Positions 1 to 7,573 of a stretch of 64,000 bases of DNA are shown here, one piece after another (positions within the stretch are counted from its first letter, which is position 1; every line of letters starts with the position of its first letter). The translations under genes were made by a program, and so were the position numbers. The notes under the pieces are model-generated. The model worked only from the letters and a program-made list of their open reading frames with translations, did not search any database and was not told where the DNA came from. The DNA comes from CAIXLI01 sp964587125 (GTDB lineage Bacteria > Pseudomonadota > Alphaproteobacteria > UBA9219): positions 55,246 to 119,245 of the forward strand of contig CAZPKC010000004.1 of assembly GCA_964587125.1 (NCBI GenBank), in the 5' to 3' direction.

Positions 1-33
1 GCTTTTTGCCATGCGAAAAACAAAGCGACGCAT
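1..33 (-). CDS. Flp/Fap-type pilin paralogue, N-terminal fragment at window edge
   Basis: Only the first eleven codons are inside the window; the gene runs off the left edge. The start MRRFVFRMAKS aligns without gaps to the start of the complete Flp pilin at 273-434 (MRSLITRLMKS). An AAGGAGG ribosome binding site lies at 41-47 on this strand. Two adjacent ATGs exist (36 and 33). The second is chosen because it matches the paralogue in register and in Shine-Dalgarno spacing (7 nt against 6). The upstream 130 bp also resembles the region upstream of the neighbouring pilin gene. The inference is a tandem duplication of the major pilin gene; the body of the protein is not visible. Confidence 0.6.
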   Translation of the reverse strand, partial: MRRFVFRMAKS

Positions 34-36
34 CAT

Positions 37-165
37 GGATCCTCCTTGAGGAAGTAAATCTAAAACCCCGAGGGTTCGCACCAATTACAGGATAGGCGAC
101 AAGGTTTAAGGAAGGATGAACAATATGCCCGCTTTTGCTATGAAAAACAAGAGGATATTATGTAA
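37..165. repeat. Duplicated pilin upstream region, copy 1 (copy 2 at 435-560)
   Basis: The leaders of the two pilin genes are diverged copies of each other. Shared blocks, in the same order, are the cctcctt Shine-Dalgarno complement, a ccgagggttcg / ctcgaggttcg block, ggtttaag..agatgaaca-like sequence, and an almost identical 18-base block (aaaacaagaggatattat) at about 144-161 and 542-559. This indicates that gene and promoter were duplicated together, so both pilins are probably controlled alike. Confidence 0.6.
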
Positions 166-210
166 ACAAACTGGAATTGGATTCGCTGAAATTTTGAAAT
201 AATCGTTCCG

Positions 211-248
211 AAAAAAAAGAGGCGCCGACTCGAAAGCCAGCGCCTCTT
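211..248 (-). terminator. Rho-independent terminator after the Flp pilin gene
   Basis: On the minus strand a GAGGCGC arm (complement of 240-246) pairs with GCGCCTC (complement of 219-225) across a loop of about 14 nt. A run of eight T follows (complement of 211-218). It begins about 25 nt after the pilin stop codon, as expected for the end of that transcript, and separates it from the second pilin gene downstream. Confidence 0.85.
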
Positions 249-272
249 CCCGATCCAAAACGTGGAACGGGA

Positions 273-434
273 TTATAACGAAGTCGCGACCTTATTGAAC
301 GTCGTGCTCAATTGCGTGCCTAAGGCGGTGACTGTGGTGATGATGATGACGGCGATCAACGCGGCGATCAGGCCGTATTCAATGGCCGTGGCGCCTTTTT
401 CGCTCTTCATCAGACGGGTAATTAGACTGCGCAT
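273..434 (-). CDS. flp: Flp/Fap-type (type IVb) pilin
   Basis: A 53-residue pilin subunit of the tight-adherence (Tad) system. It has a short basic leader (MRSLITRLMKS), then EKGATAIEYGLIAALIAVII, where the Glu and the Tyr of the conserved G-A-x-A-I-E-Y-G-L motif mark the Flp family. The hydrophobic helix packs in the pilus shaft, and a prepilin peptidase of the CpaA/TadV type normally cleaves before it. The start is set by AAGGAGG six bases upstream. The gene is followed by a clear terminator, so it is probably a one-gene, highly transcribed unit. No tad secretion genes are in the window. A paralogue starts at the left edge. Confidence 0.93.
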   Translation of the reverse strand: MRSLITRLMKSEKGATAIEYGLIAALIAVIIITTVTALGTQLSTTFNKVATSL

Positions 435-559
435 TGTTGTCCTCCTTAAAGGAAAAGATCAAGAACCTCGAGGTTCGGATGACTATAAGAATAGGCCATA
501 GGGTTTAAGAAAAGATGAACAGCCAAATAGTTTTCCCATAAAAAACAAGAGGATATTAT

Positions 560-748
560 ATGAGCAAAATATATCCAGATTCATTTGAATTTCAAAAGAA
601 CCTGAAAATCATGATTTTTCAGCCGGTTATATTAGATCTGCGCCGCCTGAAGAACGAAAAATTTCCGGAAATTCGCCTCCGTGACGCCCGAAAATTATTT
701 GATGCGGATTCGTTTTATGTCGGAAAAATTTTTCTTTCACAGGCTTGA
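560..748 (+). CDS. Possible small hypothetical protein
   Basis: A 62-codon open frame preceded by AGAGGA seven bases upstream of ATG. It resembles no family I know, has no signal peptide or membrane segment, and lies between the divergent pilin promoter and the convergent end of the polyprenyl synthase gene. The AGAGGATATTAT leader is the same block that is duplicated upstream of the other pilin, where the following ATG runs directly into TAA. The good ribosome binding site may therefore be a by-product of the repeat. Treat as doubtful. Confidence 0.22.
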   Translation: MSKIYPDSFEFQKNLKIMIFQPVILDLRRLKNEKFPEIRLRDARKLFDADSFYVGKIFLSQA

Positions 749-770
749 ATTTTATCGCGGGGCGCGCCTC

Positions 771-1793
771 CTAAAATTCTCTTTCGATCGTGAAATCGAC
801 GATGTCAAGAAGCGCGGACCTGACGTCGGAATCCGGAAAGATGCCCAAAGAATCCCGCGCGACAGCGCCGTAATGCCGCGCGCGGAGAAGGGCGTCGCGC
901 AAGGCATGATGCTGGCGGATAAGGTCTTGCGCGTGGGCAAAATCGCTGTCGCGCTGATCGTTGCCGTTCAACGCGCGTTTCCAGAAAGCGCGTTCGGCTT
1001 CGTTTCCGCGATGAATGGCGAGGATCACGGGCAGCGTCACTTTGCCTTCGCGGAAATCGTCGCCCACGGTTTTTCCCAAGCGCTCCTCTTCGGCGGAATA
1101 ATCCAAAACGTCGTCCACGATCTGAAACGCGATGCCGAGATTGAGGCCGAAGGCGCGCAAGGCTTCTTCTTCGGACGCGGGCCGTTCGGCGACGATCGCG
1201 CCGATGCGGCAGGCTGCGGCGAAAAGTTCCGCCGTTTTATCGCGCACGACTTCCAGGTAGGCTTGCTCGCTCGTGGCGCTGTCGCATGAGGTGATAAGCT
1301 GCAGAACCTCGCCTTCCGAGATCACGGCCGACGCGTGCGACAAGACGCGCAGCACGTCGATCGAGCCGTCTTCGACCATAAGCTCGAACGCGCGGCTGAA
1401 AAGAAAGTCGCCGACCAAAACGGACGCCTCGTTTCCGAAAAGCGCGTTGGCCGAAGGAGTGCCTCGGCGCAAAGAACTCTCGTCCACGACGTCGTCGTGC
1501 AAAAGCGTCGCGGTATGGATGAACTCGACGCTCGCCGCGAGCTTGCGGTGCCGTTGCCCTCGGTAGCCGCACAGTTTCGCGCAGGCGAGGGTCAAAAGAG
1601 GCCGCAATCGTTTGCCTCCGGCCGCGATGATGTGACCGGCGAGGCGCGGAATGATCTCCACGCGGCTTTCCATGCGCTGCACGATCAACTGATTGACGGC
1701 GGCAAGATCGTCGGAGACAAGTTCCGCCAACGCTTCCAGCGCGGAAGGAGGCTTGCGCCTGAACGATTTTTCAAGAGGAATGATCGTCGCCAT
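771..1793 (-). CDS. ispB: Long-chain polyprenyl diphosphate synthase (octaprenyl/decaprenyl type)
   Basis: A 340-residue trans-prenyltransferase that extends farnesyl diphosphate with isopentenyl diphosphate to make the ubiquinone side chain. Family landmarks are visible: GGKRLRP near residue 60, the first aspartate-rich motif DDVVD in LLHDDVVDESSLRRG, and the second, DDVLD, in QIVDDVLDYSAEEERLGK. The open frame extends upstream to 1880, but MATIIPLEK at 1793 gives the usual family length and has AGGA about ten bases upstream. Chain length (C40 or C50) cannot be read from sequence by eye. ubiE at 20.6 kb belongs to the same pathway but is not linked. Confidence 0.9.
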   Translation of the reverse strand: MATIIPLEKSFRRKPPSALEALAELVSDDLAAVNQLIVQRMESRVEIIPRLAGHIIAAGGKRLRPLLTLACAKLCGYRGQRHRKLAASVEFIHTATLLHDDVVDESSLRRGTPSANALFGNEASVLVGDFLFSRAFELMVEDGSIDVLRVLSHASAVISEGEVLQLITSCDSATSEQAYLEVVRDKTAELFAAACRIGAIVAERPASEEEALRAFGLNLGIAFQIVDDVLDYSAEEERLGKTVGDDFREGKVTLPVILAIHRGNEAERAFWKRALNGNDQRDSDFAHAQDLIRQHHALRDALLRARHYGAVARDSLGIFPDSDVRSALLDIVDFTIEREF

Positions 1794-1893
1794 GGAAACT
1801 ATCCTAGTGTGAATTATTGGAGTTAACACAGAAACGGCAAGAAGGACATAACGTCCGGACGCATGACGCAAGCGAGGCATCCCTCATTTCATT

Positions 1894-1901
1894 TTAACCA
1901 T
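1894..1901 (+). promoter_or_regulatory. TTAACCAT box (CtrA-like half site)
   Basis: TTAACCAT lies 80 bases upstream of the unknown gene at 1981. The octamer matches the known CtrA recognition half-site of alphaproteobacteria, and the distance to the ATG is close to that of the better-formed sites at 40081, 40701 and 41376. No -10 hexamer at the 30-nt distance of those sites is seen here, so the assignment is weaker. Confidence 0.3.
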
Positions 1902-1980
1902 AATATTGCGTTGATCCCCGCGCGTTCTCAAATTACAGTCGTTCGCGAATTATAATCATTGATGTTTAAGGGGCGCAACA

Positions 1981-2421
1981 ATGATCGGAAAATTTAAACA
2001 ACAAATATTCAAAGTTACCGGAGCCAATATCACGAAGACCCTTGAGCCGAAAAGACCGTATAGAGCCGTGCTTATCGCCAGGGTGATGATAGAAAACATC
2101 TCGCCGGAAGGTTACTATTTAGAGAGTTTGCGTATCGCGGGATCGCACGGCGGGACCGATGCCCATTTCGTGGAAGATTATTCCTTCGATAACTTTGCGA
2201 TAGATAAAGGAAACCGGACTTTTATCTTGCTAACAATTCACGGAGAAAAACTAGGCGTTCCCGATCCCGATTGCATAGAATTTTTAAGCGCGAACAATAA
2301 TTCCCCGATACGAACGGTGGCGCGAAGGCCCCCGATTGGGGAGAGGAGAGAAAGTTTGAGTTATTGGGATCTTTCGGAGAGAAACCCCGATACCAGTTTT
2401 CAAACGGTCTTGCAGCTTTAA
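1981..2421 (+). CDS. Hypothetical protein, 146 residues
   Basis: Not recognised. It is a soluble protein without signal peptide or membrane helix, rich in beta-prone stretches (YRAVLIARVMIENISPEG, TFILLTIHGEKLGV). The N-terminus is basic and the C-terminus polar. It starts at ATG 1981 after GGGGCGCAACA, a modest ribosome binding site. It is transcribed alone, convergent with the DUF1192/HemY operon, with its stop 14 bases from theirs. Codon use is less GC-biased than the neighbours. A TTAACCAT box 80 bases upstream suggests cell-cycle type control. Confidence 0.6.
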   Translation: MIGKFKQQIFKVTGANITKTLEPKRPYRAVLIARVMIENISPEGYYLESLRIAGSHGGTDAHFVEDYSFDNFAIDKGNRTFILLTIHGEKLGVPDPDCIEFLSANNNSPIRTVARRPPIGERRESLSYWDLSERNPDTSFQTVLQL

Positions 2422-2434
2422 TAAAGAGGGGAGG

Positions 2435-2629
2435 TTACTCTTTCTTCCCGAACAGCGCCTCGATCCCGTCTTTGTGCGCCTTCTTTTTCACGATCATTGC
2501 GTCCGCGCGCGCGATTTCCTCTTCCATCGACGCGATATAGTCTTCCAGTTCCTCGATCGACATCGGCTGCAAGTCGCGCAGCTTCGGTTTCTTGGGGGTC
2601 AAGGGTTCGAGATCGTCCGTATCAATCAT
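2435..2629 (-). CDS. DUF1192 family small protein
   Basis: A 64-residue acidic-then-basic protein with the usual features of DUF1192: an N-terminal stretch DDLEPLTPKKPK, then a helix MSIEELEDYIASMEEEIARAD and a basic tail KKKAHKDGIEALFGKK. The family is widespread in alphaproteobacteria and has no established function. The start overlaps the end of the HemY gene by 8 bases, so it is the last cistron of the mitofilin-like/HemY/DUF1192 operon and is probably translationally coupled. Confidence 0.85.
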   Translation of the reverse strand: MIDTDDLEPLTPKKPKLRDLQPMSIEELEDYIASMEEEIARADAMIVKKKAHKDGIEALFGKKE

Positions 2630-3953
2630 CGCCGAAAGAATCCTTTTTGTAAGTTATCGCGCCGCGGCTTTTGCCCGCGCTTTGCCATTCAAGGCTGTCG
2701 AACGATCCGCAGGGCTTGCAGATCGGCTGCCAATTTTCGTGCGCGCCGCCGCAAACGCGGCAAAGCCATGCGGGATCGGGCGCGGCCTCGGAAGCCTTCA
2801 TGAGCCACGCGGTCGCCGCGTGTTCGTCGCGGCGTTCGCGCCGTTCAAGGCGCGCGAGCATCTTGAAAACGCCTTGCGTCGCGCCGCGGTCTTCCACGCA
2901 GGCTATCAGATTGCGCCGCGCTTCGCCCCAAATGTCGGCGGCCAAGGCGGCTTCCGCCAGAGCAAGCCGGCTTTCCGGCGCGGATTCGTTATTCCGGCAC
3001 AAACGCTCCGTTTGCTTGAACGCGTCGAGCGGCGTTTCCGCCATGCGAAGCAAAACGCGCGCAAGCTGCGGATGAGGACGATCCTTCCACGCGCGTTCGA
3101 TGGCCCGCGTAGCCGCGCGGTTGTGTCCCGTCGACGCCAGAGTCTCGGCCAGATTGATGATCGCGGGAAGCCATTCGGGGGCTTGCTTCGCGGCCTGTTC
3201 CGCCGCCTGCAAAGCGGCGTCCTTATCGCCCGACATGGACGCGGCGCGCGAAGCCGCGATGCGCAAAGCCGCCCGCGTGCGGCGTCCCGACTCGGAATCC
3301 AGCAATCGCGCCGCGACGGCGCGGGACAAGGCGCTTTCCGCCTCTTCCCATTGGCGGCGTCGCGCGGCGCTTTCCATGCGCATCAGGCTCAGCCATGGCG
3401 TCGCGGGTTTCAGACGATGCATTTCGCCCAGAAGCTTATCGACTTCGTCCCAATTGCCCTCGCGCTTGGCTTCGGTAATCAGGCCGCGATAACCGAGAAC
3501 GGCGGAATCCTCATTCGCGGCCAAGGCGCGGAAAATTTCCTGCGCGGCCTTGCGGTCTCCGGCCAGTTGCGCGGCTTGGGCTTGCAGCCATTGCGAGACG
3601 GTGCCGTTGCCGATGTTCTTGCGCGACGCGACGGCCAGGCGTCCGGCTTCGGTCGAATCGCCGCCTGCGATAGCGATCAGCCCGCGCGTCAGTTGATCCT
3701 GCCCCAATTGCATTTTGTCGATTTTGCGGCGCAGGCGCCAAAAAGTCGGGCCGTGGCGCAGAAAATGCCAGATGCGCAAAACGATATGCAAAGCAAAAGC
3801 CAGCGCCAAAACGCACAACGCCAGAAACGCGGCCGAGGTTTCGATCACCGTGTCATGCCAAACGATTTGCGCCGTCCCGGGACGATCCGCCAGCCAAAAG
3901 GCGAGAACGCCAAGAACCGCGATTTCCAAAATGAAACGAAGAAAACGGATCAT
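2622..3953 (-). CDS. hemY: HemY-domain TPR membrane protein with C-terminal zinc ribbon
   Basis: This 443-residue protein has two N-terminal membrane helices (about 1-24 and 38-60), then the HemY_N signature region (WHFLRHGPTFWRLRRKIDK) and a long TPR-type helical repeat domain facing the periplasm or cytoplasm. Despite the name, this family is not protoporphyrinogen oxidase; it is found beside late haem-synthesis genes and its role is unclear. The C-terminus carries C-x2-C and C-x2-C pairs (WLCRVCGGAHENWQPICKPC), which resemble the rubredoxin-like metal site of LapB/YciM. The start overlaps the upstream mitofilin-like gene by 4 bases. hemD, often upstream in this string, is not present here. 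Confidence 0.85.
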   Translation of the reverse strand: MIRFLRFILEIAVLGVLAFWLADRPGTAQIVWHDTVIETSAAFLALCVLALAFALHIVLRIWHFLRHGPTFWRLRRKIDKMQLGQDQLTRGLIAIAGGDSTEAGRLAVASRKNIGNGTVSQWLQAQAAQLAGDRKAAQEIFRALAANEDSAVLGYRGLITEAKREGNWDEVDKLLGEMHRLKPATPWLSLMRMESAARRRQWEEAESALSRAVAARLLDSESGRRTRAALRIAASRAASMSGDKDAALQAAEQAAKQAPEWLPAIINLAETLASTGHNRAATRAIERAWKDRPHPQLARVLLRMAETPLDAFKQTERLCRNNESAPESRLALAEAALAADIWGEARRNLIACVEDRGATQGVFKMLARLERRERRDEHAATAWLMKASEAAPDPAWLCRVCGGAHENWQPICKPCGSFDSLEWQSAGKSRGAITYKKDSFGDD

Positions 3954-4807
3954 TGGGCGCCCCCTCTCGGCGAAGAAGGCGTGGTGAAACGCGCTTCCAG
4001 AGCCAGAAGAATGGTATCAAGAGACGCCCGCGCCCCCAGCTTGGATTGCCAAGCGGCGAGGCTCTTTCGCACATCGTCGGGCAGGGCGTTTAAGGCCTCG
4101 ATCGCGGCGGCAGCGTCGCCGGAATCAAGGGCCTTCTCAAGGTCGGCAAAACGCGGATCGTGCAACGGGCGCACGGAAACCAAAGGCCGTAAAAGCGCCA
4201 TGATCCGCGACATGAACGTTGAGTTTTCTCCTTCCGCGACGGGCGCGGGCGCGGCTTTTTCTTCGAGCGCCAGCGAATCGCGCAACTGAGTCAAAGTCGG
4301 CGTAGCCACGGCGGCGTAAGGCTCAAGTTTGGCGACCCATTCGGAAATTTCGGGATCGTCGGCGGATACGGCGCGCAACGCCGCAAATTGGGGAACGAAA
4401 ATGCGGCCGTCTTCGGCCAATTCGCGTAAATCCCAAAAGGCGAATGCGGCCGCGACGAACTTTTGCATCGTTTGGCGGTCTTGGGCGTCTTTGTTTTGAA
4501 TTTGAGCTTTAAGCGTTCTGACCTCGTCGCTCAAGGAAGGCGAATCGCTCGCCGCCTGAGACGCGGGAACCGGTTCATTAAGCGCCTTGATTTGCGTTTC
4601 AAGAGCGTCGATCCGCCGTTCCAGAACGCTGAAATCCGGCGGATTCTGCGCCACAGGGACGAGAACGCCCGGTTGGGGATAATGCAGAATCGCCGCATAA
4701 CCGAAAGTTGCCAGCAAAACAAAAGCCGATAAAATAAGAACAAAGCAGTGCTTTTTTTTGCCGCAGGCATCCGGCGGAGAGAATATGTTTTCTTCTTCTT
4801 CGGTCAT
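3950..4807 (-). CDS. Mitofilin/HemX-like inner-membrane coiled-coil protein
   Basis: A 285-residue protein with a short cytosolic N-terminus, one membrane helix (about 23-42, HCFVLILSAFVLLATFGYAAI), a coiled-coil (VLERRIDALETQIKALNE) and a helical C-terminal domain. This matches the bacterial mitofilin-like proteins (COG4223) that precede hemY in alphaproteobacteria. They are proposed to shape or organise the inner membrane, by analogy with mitochondrial Mic60. It is the first gene of a three-gene operon and overlaps HemY by 4 bases (ATGA). Family assignment rests on topology and context rather than on a catalytic motif. Confidence 0.75.
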   Translation of the reverse strand: MTEEEENIFSPPDACGKKKHCFVLILSAFVLLATFGYAAILHYPQPGVLVPVAQNPPDFSVLERRIDALETQIKALNEPVPASQAASDSPSLSDEVRTLKAQIQNKDAQDRQTMQKFVAAAFAFWDLRELAEDGRIFVPQFAALRAVSADDPEISEWVAKLEPYAAVATPTLTQLRDSLALEEKAAPAPVAEGENSTFMSRIMALLRPLVSVRPLHDPRFADLEKALDSGDAAAAIEALNALPDDVRKSLAAWQSKLGARASLDTILLALEARFTTPSSPRGGAQ

Positions 4808-5180
4808 GAGAACGTCCGGTTATGGGCAGACAAAGGGACAGACTTCGTCCCTCCGTCTAGCACATTCGCAGCTTCTTGGCTAAATCCGGCGTCGAATTTT
4901 TGAAAGGCAAACAGAAGGCAGGGGATCAAAGCTTAAGATTTTTAAGAGCGAAGAGAACGCTTCCGCGTTTCTAAGCGGGCATTTTTCCTCATCTTTCTCT
5001 TCCGATGGTAAATGAATGGTAATGAATTGTCCTAAGAAATCCGAAGGCATTAACTGATTTTTTACTATAGAATCAATGAATTAGTTTCATAAAATTCGTG
5101 TACAATGCAAGATATCGGATCAGGAATTGTCAGGAATAAAAAGGAAGGGAAAGGAGGGTAAAATGTTTTCACCAGTCGCC
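4808..5180. other. Intergenic region without a convincing gene
   Basis: About 370 bases between the mitofilin-like gene start and the small gene at 5181-5432. It becomes AT-rich after 5020. A -10-like TACAAT sits at about 5102 on the plus strand, and a strong Shine-Dalgarno (AAAGGAGGG) precedes an ATG at 5163. The frame that follows, however, is the antisense of the 5181-5432 gene. Confidence 0.5.
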
Positions 5181-5432
5181 TCATATGCTGATGTTAACAG
5201 AGTGATCCCCCTCTTTGTCGTTTTCTTCGCGCTGGCCCCTTTTATCGCCGCGATCGTTTTTCGTCTTTTCCTTGTTGCGGCGGATCTCGTTGAATTTTTC
5301 GGATTTGGGGGCAGGATCGACGGCGTTTTGCACCAGAGGCGCCATAGCCTGAGTGTTAGGGACAGCTTTAGCCGCGATGTCCTGAGGGAGGGCGTTCGTT
5401 ACTATCGGGGGTGGTATGGATGGAATTTGCAT
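5181..5432 (-). CDS. Small proline-rich then charged hypothetical protein
   Basis: An 83-residue protein with a proline-rich N-terminus (MQIPSIPPPIVTNALP), a neutral middle and a strongly charged Lys/Arg/Asp/Glu C-terminal half, ending in DHSVNISI. Small proteins of this layout are common in alphaproteobacteria, but I cannot name a family. The start at 5432 has AGGGGA about nine bases upstream. Codon choice (ATC, GTC, CGC, GAC) matches the chromosome on this strand. The opposite-strand frame looks hydrophobic because it mirrors charged codons. It is divergent from the DUF2336 gene. Confidence 0.62.
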   Translation of the reverse strand: MQIPSIPPPIVTNALPQDIAAKAVPNTQAMAPLVQNAVDPAPKSEKFNEIRRNKEKTKNDRGDKRGQREENDKEGDHSVNISI

Positions 5433-5566
5433 CCGCTTTATCCCCTGCAAAGAATCGTACAAGCCGATTATTGCACAGATGCAATAAATAAACATTTAAT
5501 TATTTCGTGCAAGAGACTTTAAGAAACCGGCGGATTTACAGGTAAGTGGAACTAGGGAGGCGGGTT

Positions 5567-6715
5567 ATGGCAAAATATATAAAAGAAACTCTTCCCACGA
5601 TGCTTGCACTCGCGCGCGAACATACCGAATTGTCGCGCATCCAGTTAGCCGGCATGCTGGCGGACGTTTTCCTTTCCGAGGATGCCAAACTGTCCTTGCG
5701 CGAGGAAGAACAGGTTAACGGGCTGATCGACCACCTGATGTTCAATTCCTCGCCTCAGGTGCGGACTCATCTGGCGAAAAAATTCGCCGATGTCGCGCGG
5801 ATGCCGCGCCGCATCGCGGCGAATCTGGCGCAGGACGATATCGGAATCGCCCGTCCCATCCTGATCACTGCCGAAAGCCTGACGGACGAAGACCTCGTCC
5901 GCGTCATCGAAGACAAAGGAAGCGACCACGCTGTGGCTATCGCCGCGCGCGTCAAAATCAGCGAAGCGGTGGCGGATGCGCTTGTGACGACGGGCGACGT
6001 GCGCGTGATGCAGGTCGTCGTCGAGAATCTCGGCGCTCATCTTAGCCCCGTCGCCATGAAGGTCGTTTCCGACGCCGCGCGTTATGGCGCCGGATTGCGC
6101 AAGCCCCTTTTGCGCCGCGAAGAAGCGACGGCGGACGTGGCGCTGAAATTGTACTGGTGGGTGGAACAGGATCTGCGCCGTTATGCATTGAGCCGCTTCA
6201 GCATTTCCTCCGGCCAGATCGATCAGGCTTTGGCCAAGACCGTCGGAGCGTTTCTCGACGATCACGCTCAGGAACGCGCGAACGATCAGGTTATGGAGCA
6301 GGTCGCCGAATGGATCGAAGAGCATCAGGCGCTGTCGCCGCAGATTTTGCCGCAGATTTTGCGCATGGGGCATTTTCGCCTGTTCAATATGCTTTTGGCG
6401 AAGCTGTCCGCGCTTCCCTTGTCGCTTGTCGATACCATTATGGAAGAAGTGGGAGGCCGCGGGCTGGCGTCGGTTTGCCGCGCCGTTGGCATCGAAAAAC
6501 CGGTCTTTGTCTCGCTCTTCCTGCTTTCGCGCGGCGGACGCCCGGGCGAGCAGATCGTGCATCCCCGCGAAATGTCCTACGCGCTCGAGACTTTCGACAG
6601 GATGTCTCCCGCCACGGCGAAGGATTTGTTGCGTAGCTGGAGCGCCGATCCCTCCTATCTCGTCAGCCGCCGTGAAGAAGCGGTTTTGGACGAAAGCGCC
6701 CGCTGCCGCGTCTAA
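5567..6715 (+). CDS. DUF2336 family protein
   Basis: A 382-residue all-helical protein of the DUF2336 family, common in Rhizobiales, Caulobacterales and Rhodospirillales. It has HEAT-like features: repeated short helices with VRTHLAKKFADVARMP, DHAVAIAARVKISEAVADAL and VMQVVVENLGAHLS, where a residue series typical of survival/decay scoring repeats recurs. No catalytic motif is apparent and the function is unknown. In other alphaproteobacteria, relatives sit near PAS and response-regulator genes, which suggests a signalling role (inference). The frame opens at 5546, but the ATG at 5567 has AGGGAGG six bases upstream and is chosen. Confidence 0.85.
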   Translation: MAKYIKETLPTMLALAREHTELSRIQLAGMLADVFLSEDAKLSLREEEQVNGLIDHLMFNSSPQVRTHLAKKFADVARMPRRIAANLAQDDIGIARPILITAESLTDEDLVRVIEDKGSDHAVAIAARVKISEAVADALVTTGDVRVMQVVVENLGAHLSPVAMKVVSDAARYGAGLRKPLLRREEATADVALKLYWWVEQDLRRYALSRFSISSGQIDQALAKTVGAFLDDHAQERANDQVMEQVAEWIEEHQALSPQILPQILRMGHFRLFNMLLAKLSALPLSLVDTIMEEVGGRGLASVCRAVGIEKPVFVSLFLLSRGGRPGEQIVHPREMSYALETFDRMSPATAKDLLRSWSADPSYLVSRREEAVLDESARCRV

Positions 6716-7573
6716 AAGCTAGCGTTTGGAACCCCGTATGCAATGGGGCGCGAGAGTGTTTGTGACCGTATTTTAAAGTTAAAAGCTATCGACGCGTTGC
6801 TAATTATTATGGACGATTTAGAAAACCTAGCTTTCAGACAGGCAGGAAAACTTATTACGAAAAGAGATGCTAGGCAGTTGTCCCCGCTATTTATATTCAG
6901 CGGTCTCTAAGCAGTTTGCGCTCGTTTTTTGGGGGTTGTTTAGAAACTCAGCTGGATTAAACGGCACCCTTCTCCCAAAGTGGAGGAAGTCTACATGCCC
7001 ACCCAAGTCTAACACGTACAATTCTCCTGCGGCAACCACGAGAGTCCAGCCGACAACCACAAAATTTGCAGTAGTACTATTAATGACCATTTTTGCCTCG
7101 CAACTCCTGCGTAACGCCATTCGCCGTCCCCATTTTGCTCTTTCTCAGCAAAGTTTCAAGGCGTTTAATTCTTTCATAAAAAATGTTAGGCCTTTTCAAT
7201 AGGCTATTCTTTGATCAAATTAACCATTGTTTTCCAGCTCTTTCCTTTTTGCGAGTGGTTTGCCGAAATCATTTGTTTCTTCAGCCTTTGGCGAAGACAA
7301 GGATCGTGCGAAGATTTTATCATAAAACAAAATCATCTTTGCGCAGAAAAATTTCGCTGTCTGGACAGAATCGGATCAATGGCGGTACGGTGAGATTGCA
7401 TCTTAGAATCCTTCTCTAATATGGAATCGAAGATGCACGCTTCTCTTCCCTTTCCTTTCTCCTTGCGGGAGAGGAAGCGAAAACTTGGACTTATGCAATA
7501 AGCCCTTAGTTTTCGCAGGTGAGGGGGTTTCTTGCTTAAACGAAAAAAGGTCTAATTTCCGTCGTCCTTCCCC
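6716..7573. other. Low-GC intergenic region, no supported gene
   Basis: An 858-base stretch between DUF2336 and the FkbH-like gene. It is visibly more AT-rich than its surroundings. Open frames on both strands at 6867-7202 and 6887-7120 overlap each other, lack good ribosome binding sites and resemble nothing. A TTAACCAT octamer sits at 7220-7227. An inverted repeat GCGAAAACT / AGTTTTCGC flanks a loop at about 7477-7519. It may hold degraded foreign DNA. Confidence 0.5.

Noticed and set aside
5163..5522. Plus-strand frame with a strong Shine-Dalgarno (AAAGGAGGG) ahead of ATG 5163
   Set aside because: The predicted hydrophobic protein is the mirror of the charged codons of the minus-strand gene 5181-5432, whose codon use fits the chromosome and which has its own ribosome binding site.
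6887..7120. 77-codon minus-strand frame in the low-GC gap
   Set aside because: No ribosome binding site, overlaps an equally open plus-strand frame, and resembles nothing known; not enough to call a gene.
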